In this document: one piece after another, positions 1-7,879 of the stretch
How the letters are laid out: every line of letters begins with the position of its first letter
How positions within the stretch are numbered: position 1 is the stretch's first letter
NCBI GenBank assembly: GCA_964604675.1
Contig: CAZSAT010000082.1
Coordinates: 1-32,934, forward strand
DNA length: 32,934 nucleotides
Direction of reading: 5' to 3'
Origin: CAZSAT01 sp964604675
GTDB taxonomy: Bacteria > Myxococcota_A > UBA796 > CAJQPC01
Position numbers and translations under genes: made by a program
The notes under the pieces: model-generated
What the model was told of the DNA's origin: nothing
Database searches by the model: none
Seen by the model: only the letters and a program-made list of their open reading frames with translations

Positions 1-1076
1 CGGTAGTGCCGCTCCCGCTCGCCGCGCAACAGAGCCCCTGGGGACCCCCGCTTCAGCAGGCCCTGCACGCCCAGGACCTCGAGCAGCAGTCGGTAGCCCT
101 CGACGTAGAACTCGGAGCCGAAGACCTTGATGCCGCTGGCCTCGTGCGGCCGTGGATGGCCCTGTCCCAGGCTCCACGCCTGCCGCCAGTTGAGCAGACG
201 CAGTGCCTCGAGCTTCGCGTCGACCAGCGCGAGGTTGCGCCGCACCCACGGCTGGTCCAGGACCACCCCGTCGTGCTGGGGTGTGTCCGCTGCCCAGTCC
301 CGCACCTCCTGGGCGAGGCGAGCCACGGGACCGACCATCATCAGGGCGATCCGTTCGTGGTTCAGCTGGCGGGTGATCATGCGCCACCCCCCGTCTTCCG
401 GTCCGACCCGGTGATCGACGGGCACGCGCACGTCCTCGAGGTACACCGCCCAGATGTTCGCGTCGCCCAGGTTCCGGATCGGGGTGCGCGACACACCTGG
501 CGCATCCATCGGGACCATCAGCATGCTGATGCCTTTGTGCTTCACGACATCCGCATTCGTGCGACAGGCACACCACAGGTAGTCGGCGTGGTCGGCGAGC
601 GAGATCCAGATCTTCTGGCCGGTCACCACGTAGTCGTCGCCGTCGCGTACGGCGACGGTCTTCAGGCTGGCGAGGTCGGTGCCCGCGCCGGGTTCGCTGT
701 AGCCGATGGAGAAGTGCAGCTTGCCCGCGAGGATGCGAGGCAGGAACGCGGCCTTCTGCTCGTCGCTGCCGTACGCGAGCAGGGTGGGGCCGACCGTGGA
801 GAGGGTCAGAAGCGGAATCGGAAACCCGGAGCGGTGGACCTCGTCGAAGAAGATGAACTCCTCGATCGGTGGCCGCCCCTGTCCGCCGGCCTCGACCGGC
901 CAACCGATGCCCAGCAGCCCCTCGCGCCCGAGCCGCTGCAGGACCTGATGGTACAGCGGACCGCCTCCCTCCTGGTGGTGGAGCTCCTCGCGGAGCTCGT
1001 CGGTCACGAGCTCCTGGAGCAGCCTGCGGACGCGGTCGCGGAGCGCTCGCTGATCGTCGGTGTAGTCGAGGTGCAT
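1..1076 (-). CDS. Acyl-CoA dehydrogenase (3' end cut by window edge)
   Basis: Flavin-dependent alpha,beta-dehydrogenation of an acyl-CoA, here probably a steroid-derived CoA thioester. The frame is open from ATG at 1076 to position 1, about 358 codons, so only the extreme C-terminus is missing. Residues 126-138 read YSEPGAGTDLASL, the acyl-CoA dehydrogenase signature, followed by GQKIWIS, the flavin-contact strand. The N-terminus (MHLDYTDDQR) is a normal start for the family. Its ATG shares one base with the TGA of the upstream thioesterase gene (TGATG), so translation is probably coupled. It is the last visible gene of the SCP2-to-dehydrogenase operon. Family assignment is firm. The exact substrate is inferred from context, and the gene is distinct from the dehydrogenase pair at 12.7-15.0 kb. 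Confidence 0.93.
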   Translation of the reverse strand, partial: MHLDYTDDQRALRDRVRRLLQELVTDELREELHHQEGGGPLYHQVLQRLGREGLLGIGWPVEAGGQGRPPIEEFIFFDEVHRSGFPIPLLTLSTVGPTLLAYGSDEQKAAFLPRILAGKLHFSIGYSEPGAGTDLASLKTVAVRDGDDYVVTGQKIWISLADHADYLWCACRTNADVVKHKGISMLMVPMDAPGVSRTPIRNLGDANIWAVYLEDVRVPVDHRVGPEDGGWRMITRQLNHERIALMMVGPVARLAQEVRDWAADTPQHDGVVLDQPWVRRNLALVDAKLEALRLLNWRQAWSLGQGHPRPHEASGIKVFGSEFYVEGYRLLLEVLGVQGLLKRGSPGALLRGERERHY

Positions 1077-1699
1077 CAGGTTCCTCGGAAGAGTTCGGAG
1101 CGGTCGCCCGTCAGCACGATGAAGGTCGCCGTGCAGGTGGCCACGGTCTCGCGGCCCTCGGCACACGTTGCCGTGACAACGACACGTCGGCCGGCGGTCT
1201 CGGCGATCTCGGCGCGGAAGATCAGCGGCACGTGCACGTGCGCCGGCTTGTCGTAGCGGACGTCGAGCTGCACGGTGAGCCCGGGCAGGTCCGCCATCAC
1301 CGCACAGGTGCCGCACACCTGGTCGAAGATCGCGGCGATCACGCCGCCATGCACGAGGCCGGGGGCACCCACGAAGCGCTCGCCGAGCACCACGGTCCCG
1401 AAGGAGATCCCTGGCTCGTGCGTCAGCTTGAGCGGAGGGGCGCAGGGGTTGCTCTGGCCCATGATCGCGGTGCGGTCGAGCCAGGGACGGGCATCGTGGA
1501 TGTAGGCCCCGTCCCGAAACGCCTCTGCGGCGGTCGGACCCAAGGGCAGGCTGGCGATCGCTGCGTGCACGTGGGCCGCGGCGCCCTCGAGGTCGCCGTC
1601 CGACGCGCGGGCCGTGTGCTCCACGAGGGTGCGCACGGCGCTCGCCAGGCGTCTGCGCGCGGCCCAGTCGCCGTCCACCTCGTCCGGCAACGACCACAT
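1076..1699 (-). CDS. PaaI-type hotdog thioesterase
   Basis: A 207-residue hotdog-fold protein that likely hydrolyses acyl-CoA thioesters. The C-terminal half carries the PaaI-like core with the conserved LVHGG turn followed by an amphipathic helix (IAAIFDQV) and the long beta strands VQLDVRYDKP and AHVHVPLIFRAEI. The first 90 residues are a variable extension rich in Ala and Arg. I chose ATG at 1699 (MWSLPDEV) because the open frame further upstream runs inside the SDR gene. This leaves 29 bases after the SDR stop. A TTG at the SDR stop is possible but less likely. The stop overlaps the next gene by one base. Its place between SDR and dehydrogenase genes fits release or recycling of CoA during steroid breakdown; the substrate is unknown. 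Confidence 0.85.
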   Translation of the reverse strand: MWSLPDEVDGDWAARRRLASAVRTLVEHTARASDGDLEGAAAHVHAAIASLPLGPTAAEAFRDGAYIHDARPWLDRTAIMGQSNPCAPPLKLTHEPGISFGTVVLGERFVGAPGLVHGGVIAAIFDQVCGTCAVMADLPGLTVQLDVRYDKPAHVHVPLIFRAEIAETAGRRVVVTATCAEGRETVATCTATFIVLTGDRSELFRGT

Positions 1700-1728
1700 C
1701 GCGCGGGCCCGTGTCGGGGACGGATCAC

Positions 1729-2454
1729 TCAAAACGCGTTCCAGCCGCCGTCGACGCTGAGGACCTCGCCGTTGACGTAGCTGGCGGCGTCCGACGCCAG
1801 GAAGAGCGCGGCCTGGGCGACCTGCATGGCGCTTCCGTGGGGCGGGATGGTCTTGAAGTAGTCCGAATAGCGCTGGATGCCGCCGGCGTGAGGCACCTGC
1901 CTCATGTGCATCTTGGTCTTGATGGCTCCCGGCGCGATCGCGTTGCAGCGGATGCCCTGGGGTCCGTAGAACCAGGCGATGCTGCGCGTGAGGCCCAACA
2001 AGCCGTGCTTCGCCGAGGTGTACGCGCACCCCGCGCGACCGCCCGAGAGCGACGCGGCCGAGCAGGTGTTGACGATGCTCCCGCTTCCGCGCTCGATCAT
2101 GCCCGGAAGCACCCCGCGGCAGAGCTTCATCGGTGCGGTGAGGTTCACGCGGATCAGCCGCTCCCAGAGCGCGTCGTCCACGTCCAGCAGGGGCGTGAGC
2201 TGGTCGAGGATGCCGGCGTTGTTGAGCAGCACGTCGATGCGCTCACGGTCGCAGATCGCAGCCACGCCCGCGTCCGAGGAGATGTCCGCTTCGACAGCGT
2301 CACACCCCAGCTCCGCAGAGATCTTGGCGAGTCCCTTCGCGTCGAGGTCGACCGCCACGACCCGGGCGCCGTCGGCGGCGAAGACGCGAGCCATGGAACG
2401 GCCGATGCCGCTCGCGGCGCCGGTGATGACACAGACCTTGTCTTGCAGACTCAC
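1729..2454 (-). CDS. Short-chain dehydrogenase/reductase
   Basis: Classical SDR of 241 residues, the usual length. TGAASGIG at 11-18 is the dinucleotide-binding glycine motif, an acidic residue after the second strand (VAVDLD) favours NAD(H), NNAG lies at 78-81, and the catalytic set is Ser132, Tyr145 and Lys149 (YTSAK). The C-terminal SVDGGW is typical of the family. The start codon is GTG, inside a GTGA overlap with the stop of the CoA ligase upstream. In this operon it is probably a hydroxysteroid or 3-hydroxyacyl-CoA dehydrogenase. Sequence alone does not separate these two roles. Confidence 0.92.
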   Translation of the reverse strand: MSLQDKVCVITGAASGIGRSMARVFAADGARVVAVDLDAKGLAKISAELGCDAVEADISSDAGVAAICDRERIDVLLNNAGILDQLTPLLDVDDALWERLIRVNLTAPMKLCRGVLPGMIERGSGSIVNTCSAASLSGGRAGCAYTSAKHGLLGLTRSIAWFYGPQGIRCNAIAPGAIKTKMHMRQVPHAGGIQRYSDYFKTIPPHGSAMQVAQAALFLASDAASYVNGEVLSVDGGWNAF

Positions 2455-4010
2455 GCGCCCTCCCCGAGCTCGAGGGCATGCTGCCGTGCCCAGGTGTAGT
2501 CCGGCTTGCCCGAGGGCTGCCGGTTCAGGTCGTCCACGACCCAGATGGCGCGCGGGACCTTGTAGCCGGCCACCCGCGTGCGGCAGAACCGCGCCACCGC
2601 CTGGGTGTCGACCGTGTCCCTGACCGTGACGAGCGCCTCGACTCGCTGGCCCCAGCGGTCATCGGGGATCCCCACCACCACCGCGTCGAGCACGCTCGCG
2701 TGGTGCTTCAAGGCCTCCTCGACCTCCTCCGGGTAGACCTTCTCACCGCCGGAGTTGATGCAGATGGAGCCGCGGCCCAGGAAGACCACGCTCTCGTCGT
2801 CGGCCACCATCGCCATGTCGCCCGGGATGACGTAGCGCACGCCGTCCTTGTTGCGGAAGGTCGACGCGGTCTTGTCCTCGTCCTTGTAGTACCCGAGCGG
2901 GATGTGTCCGAAGCGGGCGAGCTTGCCGACCACGCCCGAGCCGGGCTGCACCCGGTTCAGGTCGTCGTCCAGAACGACGGTGTGTTCCTCGTCCATGAAC
3001 CAAACGGGCTTGCCGTCTTCGTAGAAGGCTGTGCCCTGGTGGCCGGTCTCCGAGGCGCCGAAGCTGTTGAGCACCATGCAGGAGGGGATCAGCTCCTCGA
3101 GCCGCGCCAGGAGGTTCGCCGAGAGCACCGCGCCGGCCGAGGCGATGACGTTGAGCTCCGAGAGGTCCCAACGCCCGGGATGCTTCGCCACGGCCTCGAT
3201 GAGGGGGATCGCCATGGCGTCGCCGACGATGCTGATGCTGTGGACCTCGTAGCGCTCGCAGAGGTCCAGGGAGCGCTCCGGGTCGAAGCTGCGGCCGGGC
3301 ACCAACACCGCCACGCCACCGTTGAGCAGGGCGATCCAGCTCGCGAGCTGGGCGTTGCCGTGGATGAGCGGCGGCGCGGGATGGATGTGGAGCCCGTCGC
3401 CGTTCTCCTTCATCTGCCGGGAGAGCCGCTCGGGGTCCCGGATCGGTTCGCCCCCGGGGTTGCCGCCCTGGAGTGCGGCGAAGAACAGGTCCTCGTGCCG
3501 CCACATCACGCCCTTGGGCATGCCGGTGGTGCCGCCGGTGTAGATGATGACCAGGTCGTCCGGGCTCCGCGGACCGAAGTCGCGTGCGGGGGAGGCCCCA
3601 GCGAGGGCGGCCTCGTAGGCCGCACCGGGGCACATGGTGAGCTTCATCCCGTCGGTGCCGACCTCCCGGACGGGCGCCGCGAGGTCGTCTTCGTAGATGA
3701 GGCCTACGAGCTCGGCGTCGGCCACGATGTAGCGCAGCTCGTCGGCGACGTACCGGTAGTTCACGTTGATCGTGCGCGCTCGCAGCTTCCACGCCGCGAA
3801 CATGCACTCCAGGTACTCCTGGCCGTTGTAGAGGTAGAGCCCGACGTGGTCGCCCTCGCCGACACCGTGGGCGCGCCAGTGGTTCGCCAGGCGGGTGGAG
3901 CGCTCGTCGAGCGCGCCGAAGCTCAGGCACGTGTCGCCGCACACCACCGCGAGGCGCTCCGGAAACGCGTCGCAGTTGGCTTCCATGAGGTCTGCGAGGT
4001 TGAACTGCAT
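2451..4010 (-). CDS. fadD19: FadD19-like steroid acyl-CoA ligase
   Basis: ANL-superfamily acyl-CoA synthetase of 519 residues that would adenylate a carboxylate and transfer it to CoA. The P-loop is YTGGTTGMPKG at 157-167, followed by VMWRHEDLF, a stretch I recognise from FadD19/FadD17-type steroid side-chain ligases. Further downstream come GASETG, GYYKDEDKT, LGRGSICINSGGEKVYPEEVE (hinge and A8 region) and a C-terminal GKPDYTWA holding the acyl-transfer lysine. The ATG at 4010 shares one base with the Ltp3-like stop. The open frame upstream of it is a shadow of the thiolase-like gene. Grouping with ltp3, ltp4 and a DUF35 gene supports activation of a steroid side chain or ring-derived acid. 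The family call is firm; one-to-one correspondence with FadD19 is an inference. Confidence 0.92.
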   Translation of the reverse strand: MQFNLADLMEANCDAFPERLAVVCGDTCLSFGALDERSTRLANHWRAHGVGEGDHVGLYLYNGQEYLECMFAAWKLRARTINVNYRYVADELRYIVADAELVGLIYEDDLAAPVREVGTDGMKLTMCPGAAYEAALAGASPARDFGPRSPDDLVIIYTGGTTGMPKGVMWRHEDLFFAALQGGNPGGEPIRDPERLSRQMKENGDGLHIHPAPPLIHGNAQLASWIALLNGGVAVLVPGRSFDPERSLDLCERYEVHSISIVGDAMAIPLIEAVAKHPGRWDLSELNVIASAGAVLSANLLARLEELIPSCMVLNSFGASETGHQGTAFYEDGKPVWFMDEEHTVVLDDDLNRVQPGSGVVGKLARFGHIPLGYYKDEDKTASTFRNKDGVRYVIPGDMAMVADDESVVFLGRGSICINSGGEKVYPEEVEEALKHHASVLDAVVVGIPDDRWGQRVEALVTVRDTVDTQAVARFCRTRVAGYKVPRAIWVVDDLNRQPSGKPDYTWARQHALELGEGA

Positions 4011-5143
4011 CAGGGCTTCTCCGAACCGACGATCCAGGTGGCATAGAACTGCGAGCCGCCGCCGTAGGCATGGCCGAGGGCCAGGCGCGCACCGTCCACC
4101 TGGTGCTCGCCCGCGCGTCCGCGCACCTGCAGGGCGGCTTCGGCGAAGCGGATCATGCCGCTGGCGCCGATCGGGTTGGTGCTCATCACCCCCCCCGACA
4201 TGTTGATCGGCAGGCGACCGTGGAGCGCGGTCACGCCCTGGTCCACCGCCCGCCAGCCGCTCTCGACCAGGTCCAGGTTCTCCAGCCACATCGGCTCGTA
4301 CCACGAGAAGGGCACGTAGAGCTCGGCGCAGTCCAGCTGATCGGGGGTGATGCCGGCTTTCGCGTACACCGCGCGGGCGCAGTCGGAGCCCGCCCGGGGG
4401 TTCACCTCGTCCCGATCCGGGAAGAGCATCGGCTCGGAGCGGATGGCCGTGCCGTGCACCCAAGCCGGGTCGCGGCAGCCGGCCTCGTCGGCACTCAGCA
4501 CCAGGGCACAGGCGCCGTCCGAGCTCGGGCAGGTCTCCAGGTACCGGATCGGGTCCCAGAGCATCGGGGACGCCTGCACGCTCTCCAGGCTGATGTCGGG
4601 GATCTTCAGGTGCGCATAAGGGTTCTTCAGGGCGTTCTGGCGGTCCTTGACGGCCACCTGCCAGCCCACGTGCGCCGGAGCGCCCGACCGTCGGATGTAC
4701 TCCTGGATGACGGGCGCGAAGTAGCCGCCGGCGCCCGCTGTGGTGGGTGGCTGGAAGGGGAATTGTTGCGACAGGGCCCACATGGCGTTGGACTCGGACT
4801 GCTTCTCCCAGGCCACGGTCAGGACGCGCTCGTGCACACCGGAGGTGATGAGCTTCGTGGCCACGACCGCGGTGCTGCCGCCCACGCTGCCCGCGGTGTG
4901 CACCCGGAGCAGGGGCTTGCCGACCGCCCCGAGCGCTCCCGCCAGGTACAGCTCGGGCTGCACCACCCCCTCGAACATGTCTGGCGCCTTGCCCATCACC
5001 ACGGCGTCGATGTCCGAGAAGTCGAGACCGGCGTCTTCCAGGGCCCGCAGGACAGCTTCCCGGACCAGCCCGGCCATGCTCACGTCCGGACGCTTCGCCG
5101 CGTGGTGGGTCTGGCCGATTCCGATGACGGCGCAGGGCCTCAC
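4010..5143 (-). CDS. ltp3: Ltp3-like thiolase-fold lipid-transfer protein
   Basis: A 377-residue thiolase-superfamily protein of the SCP-x/Ltp type. It carries RVHTAGSVGGST where ordinary thiolases have the nucleophilic cysteine. It also has TVAWEKQSESNAMW, YVPFSWYEPMWLENL and a C-terminal GHAYGGGSQFYATW at about 357-370. These stretches match my recollection of mycobacterial Ltp3 (Rv3523). The lack of the usual Cys nucleophile argues for a retro-aldolase or transfer role, as shown for Ltp2 with its DUF35 partner, and against classical thiolysis. The start is GTG at 5143 in a GTGA overlap with the Ltp4-like gene. The gene order DUF35, ltp4, ltp3 is the same as Rv3521-Rv3523, which supports the assignment. 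Confidence 0.9.
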   Translation of the reverse strand: MRPCAVIGIGQTHHAAKRPDVSMAGLVREAVLRALEDAGLDFSDIDAVVMGKAPDMFEGVVQPELYLAGALGAVGKPLLRVHTAGSVGGSTAVVATKLITSGVHERVLTVAWEKQSESNAMWALSQQFPFQPPTTAGAGGYFAPVIQEYIRRSGAPAHVGWQVAVKDRQNALKNPYAHLKIPDISLESVQASPMLWDPIRYLETCPSSDGACALVLSADEAGCRDPAWVHGTAIRSEPMLFPDRDEVNPRAGSDCARAVYAKAGITPDQLDCAELYVPFSWYEPMWLENLDLVESGWRAVDQGVTALHGRLPINMSGGVMSTNPIGASGMIRFAEAALQVRGRAGEHQVDGARLALGHAYGGGSQFYATWIVGSEKP

Positions 5144-6141
5144 GAGGCCTCCAGCACGCAGACGAGGTTCTGCTGCAGCAGCGGACCAGCCGTCACGTGG
5201 GCCAGCGCCTTGCCCGCGCCTTCCCGGACCGCTCGTGCGGCCGCGCCAATGCGAGCGAGCCCCGTGACCATCGGCGTGTCGGCCACGAAGCTGCCGCCGG
5301 TCGGGTTGATCTGGACCGCCTCGGAGAGGTCGAGGGCGCGCCGCAGGATCAGGTCCTGGTGGGCGTAGGGGGTGTGCAACTCGGCGATCTCGACGCCGCG
5401 GGTGCCGCCCGCCGCCGCACATGCAGCAGCGGCCGAGGGCGCGCGGGTCAGGTCGCGCATCCCGGGGTGGTGCGCGTCGACGGCGTGCGCGATGCCGGTG
5501 ATGGCGGGACCCACACCGTCCGCCCGCAGCACGATGGCGGCGGTGCTGTCGGTCCGGCGCGCGCCGTCGTGGGCGCGCAGGGGGTCGCGGACCAGCGGCG
5601 CGGCCAAGAGGGTCTGCACGTCGACCGCTTCGCCGGCGGCCCGCAGGTTGCGCGCGACCACGTTGGCGAAGTCCCGCTCGCTGGCGCCGGCTTCCATCAG
5701 GCTGCGAGCCTGCAGTGCGGCGAGGGACAAGCTGTCGATGCCCAGCGGAGCGAGGGTGTAGGGGTCGAGCACCATGCGCTCCACCTCGCCCACATCGCAG
5801 AGCGACGAGCGGCCGAAGGCGTAGACCAGGGCCACGTCGATGTCGCCGCACTGCAACGCGACCCAGGCCTCGTAGAGGGCCCAGGCGCCGTCCATCTCCA
5901 CGTGCGACTCCGCCTTCGGAGGCCAGGCGCCGATGCCGTCGACCGCCATCGCGAACGAGAACGGACGCCCCATCACGTAGTCGCAGCTCCCGGAGCAGAC
6001 GAAGTCGACGTCGTCGCGACCCAAGCCGGCCTGTTCGAGCGCGCCCGCGGTGGTGATGCGCACCCCCTCCACCTCGTCGTGGTCCAGGTCCCGGTCGACC
6101 GGTGGGATCTCGGCAAAGCCTTCGATGGTGACGCGCCGCAT
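5140..6141 (-). CDS. ltp4: Ltp4-like thiolase-fold protein
   Basis: A 333-residue divergent thiolase-fold protein. It keeps GSCDYVMGRPFSFAMAVD and AESHVEMDGAWALYEAW, stretches I recognise from Ltp4 (Rv3522). At the C-terminus the usual GH-x2-GG loop of thiolases is replaced by HVTAGPLLQQNLV, so it probably lacks thiolase catalysis on its own. It may act as the partner subunit of the Ltp3-like protein and the DUF35 protein in a steroid acyl-CoA retro-aldolase complex; that is inference from the Ltp2-DUF35 precedent. ATG at 6141 overlaps the stop of the DUF35 gene by one base. The longer open frame upstream lies antisense-like within the DUF35 gene frame and is not coding. Confidence 0.88.
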   Translation of the reverse strand: MRRVTIEGFAEIPPVDRDLDHDEVEGVRITTAGALEQAGLGRDDVDFVCSGSCDYVMGRPFSFAMAVDGIGAWPPKAESHVEMDGAWALYEAWVALQCGDIDVALVYAFGRSSLCDVGEVERMVLDPYTLAPLGIDSLSLAALQARSLMEAGASERDFANVVARNLRAAGEAVDVQTLLAAPLVRDPLRAHDGARRTDSTAAIVLRADGVGPAITGIAHAVDAHHPGMRDLTRAPSAAAACAAAGGTRGVEIAELHTPYAHQDLILRRALDLSEAVQINPTGGSFVADTPMVTGLARIGAAARAVREGAGKALAHVTAGPLLQQNLVCVLEAS

Positions 6142-7043
6142 CAGGCCACCGGCCGGAAGAAGTGGATCGAGGCCAGGGTGGGCTCGATGGGGTCGGCCCA
6201 GACCGCTTCGACGCGCATCCCCACCTCGACGTCGTCCACCTCGCAACCGCCCACGATGTGCAGCAGAGGCACGTCGGCCCCATCCAGGAGCACGTGGGCG
6301 CAGGCGTAGGGCGGCTCGAGCCGCTGGCCCTCGAAGGGGATGCGGACCACCGAGAACGCGGTGACCGTGCCCACCTGAGCGACCTCCACGGGCTCCTCCA
6401 TGGCGAGCGCGCAGGTCGGACAGGACCCGCGGGGGGGCACGTAGACCTTCTGGCAGCCTGGGCAGCGTCGTCCCACCAGCCGACCCTCGCAGAGGGCCTC
6501 CAGGAAGTCGGCGGTGACCGCGCCGGCGAACACCGTGTAGCCGATGCGCGTGGGCGCCTCGAAGCACGTCACGGGCTCGCCCTCGCTGGGGTGGATCACC
6601 ACCGTCGCGCCGACCGCCTCGAAGCAGGCGATGTCCAGGATCGTGCCGCTGCGCTCGTCGGACCAACGGGGCTGCACGCGCAGGCCGACCTTCAGGGCGT
6701 CGCGGGCCACGTCCACGGCGTGGAGCAGCTGGGTGCTCGCTCCGTCCAGCTGGATGGCGGCCCAACCGAAGGGCCGGTCGAGCGGGTCGGTGTCGCCGGG
6801 CTCTTCGACCCACGTCCAGCTCATCACCGTGCCGGCCGGGCCGACCTCCACGAGGCGACCCACCGACGCGCCGGTGGCGGGATCCGCCTCGACGGGCGGA
6901 ACGAGGACGCGGCCTTCACTCCCAACAGCGCCGAGGATGCGCCCGTCCCGGAGTGCCGTCGCGAACTGCGACAGCACGGGACCGAGGCTCCGCTTGTAGC
7001 TGTATTGGAGCACGAAGGGCGCGACGAAGCGCGATCGATCCAT
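6141..7043 (-). CDS. Two-domain DUF35 (ChsH2-like) OB-fold protein
   Basis: A 300-residue protein with two DUF35-type halves, comparable in length to Rv3521. The second half has a rubredoxin-like zinc ribbon with Cys194, Cys197, Cys208 and Cys211 (CPGC, CPTC), followed by an OB-fold (GTVTAFSVVRIPFEGQ, PPYACAHVLLDGAD). The first half has the OB part (GTVMSWTWV, PFGWAAIQLDGA) but its ribbon cysteines are replaced (RVLVPPVEADP). DUF35 proteins bind CoA thioesters and complex with Ltp proteins as aldolases or with MaoC hydratases. The two genes directly downstream are Ltp-like, which fits. It starts with ATG 11 bases after the SCP2 gene. Confidence 0.9.
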   Translation of the reverse strand: MDRSRFVAPFVLQYSYKRSLGPVLSQFATALRDGRILGAVGSEGRVLVPPVEADPATGASVGRLVEVGPAGTVMSWTWVEEPGDTDPLDRPFGWAAIQLDGASTQLLHAVDVARDALKVGLRVQPRWSDERSGTILDIACFEAVGATVVIHPSEGEPVTCFEAPTRIGYTVFAGAVTADFLEALCEGRLVGRRCPGCQKVYVPPRGSCPTCALAMEEPVEVAQVGTVTAFSVVRIPFEGQRLEPPYACAHVLLDGADVPLLHIVGGCEVDDVEVGMRVEAVWADPIEPTLASIHFFRPVA

Positions 7044-7054
7044 GCTCGGGTGGC

Positions 7055-7396
7055 CTAGATGTTTCCGGTGGGGAACATCTTCTGCATCTTCCTCGCCAGG
7101 ACCAGGTTGCCCTCGATCTTCATCTTGCGGGTCATCACGGCCCGCAGTCCGTTGATGTCGCCGTTGCAGATCTTCAGGTAGTTGTCCGCGCTCGAGATCA
7201 CGCGAGCCGAGGGCTCCTCATGAGCCCCGGAGTTGATGTCCAGCGCACCGTCCGACACGACGACATGCCACGTGCCTCCGCCATCACCGCTGATCTCGAA
7301 CTGGTAGATGGCTTCCACGCCCTTGCTGGCATCGGCGACGAAGCGCTGCGGAAGGGTGTCGAAGTAGTCCTGGACCGAGTCGCAACGCGTGGACAT
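7055..7396 (-). CDS. SCP2 sterol-carrier domain protein
   Basis: A 113-residue single-domain SCP2 protein. Typical features are WHVVVSDGALDINSG, the region ARVISSADNYLKICNGDING and the ending MKIEGNLVLARKMQKMF. SCP2 domains bind sterols or fatty acyl-CoA in a hydrophobic tunnel and are cytosolic. Start ATG at 7396 has a good GGAG ribosome site (CTTTGGAG). It is the first gene of the long leftward operon and lies directly behind the operator pair at 7407-7448. A stand-alone SCP2 protein at the head of a steroid operon suggests intracellular steroid or steroyl-CoA carriage. The family assignment is firm. Confidence 0.9.
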   Translation of the reverse strand: MSTRCDSVQDYFDTLPQRFVADASKGVEAIYQFEISGDGGGTWHVVVSDGALDINSGAHEEPSARVISSADNYLKICNGDINGLRAVMTRKMKIEGNLVLARKMQKMFPTGNI

Positions 7397-7408
7397 GGCA
7401 TCTCCAAA

Positions 7409-7424
7409 GTGAAACGTGTTCTAC
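7409..7424 (+). promoter_or_regulatory. KstR-like operator box 1
   Basis: GTGAAACGTGTTCTAC, containing AAC-GT-GTT as in the KstR consensus known from mycobacteria. It lies 13 bases upstream of the SCP2 start codon, so it would block or overlap the start region of operon A. The match is seen in sequence; the regulator is inferred. Confidence 0.8.
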
Positions 7425-7430
7425 CTGAAA

Positions 7431-7446
7431 GTAGAACACGTTTCAC
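7431..7446 (-). promoter_or_regulatory. KstR-like operator box 2
   Basis: On the minus strand this is identical to box 1 (GTGAAACGTGTTCTAC). Box centres are 22 bp apart, about two helical turns, so two repressor dimers could sit on the same DNA face. Confidence 0.8.
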
Positions 7447-7447
7447 T

Positions 7448-7879
7448 TCAGGGGGCAAGTGCCTCGACGTGCGCCTTCAAGCCTTCTCCCACGGCCTCCA
7501 GCGACGCCTGGATCGTGCGGCCGTAGCTCAGGCTGACGAGGGGGCCCACCAGGCCCTCTACGCGCTCCTCGTTCTCGTACCGGGTGCGCCCGTCGCCCAG
7601 ATCCGTCAGCGTCTGGCAGCGCTCTCCGCGCATGAACCACGGCACCGAGGACTGGATGGTCCAGCAGAGGGCCTCCCCGTCGGCGCGCGACAGGGTGTGC
7701 TGCCGCGTCATCCGGTTGCCCCCGAGCCGGACGTGCAGGGTCACGGTGGTGCCCACCTCCAGCGAGCCCTCGACCTTCGGGGTCAGCGGGTTCCACGCCG
7801 GGTAGCTCGAGAAGTCCGCCAGCACCTCCCACACGAGCTCCGGGGGGGCGGCGATGTCGATCGCGGTGGTGAGCACCAT
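7448..7879 (-). CDS. SRPBCC (START/polyketide-cyclase-like) protein
   Basis: A 143-residue protein of the SRPBCC ligand-binding fold: opening strand TTAIDIAAPPELVWEVLADF, then YPAWNPLTPKVEG, GTTVTLHV, and a final amphipathic helix GRTIQASLEAVGEGLKAHVEAL. Proteins of this fold enclose hydrophobic ligands, including sterols in START domains. ATG at 7879 shares one base with the stop of the CoA ligase upstream, making it the last gene of operon B. No catalytic residues can be assigned. A role in binding or handling steroid intermediates is inferred from context. Confidence 0.85.
   Translation of the reverse strand: MVLTTAIDIAAPPELVWEVLADFSSYPAWNPLTPKVEGSLEVGTTVTLHVRLGGNRMTRQHTLSRADGEALCWTIQSSVPWFMRGERCQTLTDLGDGRTRYENEERVEGLVGPLVSLSYGRTIQASLEAVGEGLKAHVEALAP

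Larger units (their letters stand above)
7407..7448. repeat. 18-bp perfect inverted repeat holding two operator boxes
   Basis: Arms at 7407-7424 and 7431-7448 are exact reverse complements, separated by CTGAAA. Each arm contains one KstR-like box. The right arm touches the stop of the SRPBCC gene. It could fold as a hairpin, but the AT-rich content and the identity to boxes elsewhere favour a DNA operator. Confidence 0.9.

Noticed and set aside
6..1256. Open frame of 416 codons on the plus strand at the left end
   Set aside because: Antisense to the acyl-CoA dehydrogenase and thioesterase, with no recognisable domain.
7407..7448. Inverted repeat as a pure intrinsic terminator
   Set aside because: No T tract, AT-rich arms, and both arms equal the operator box found at the other two control regions. 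A double role is left open.
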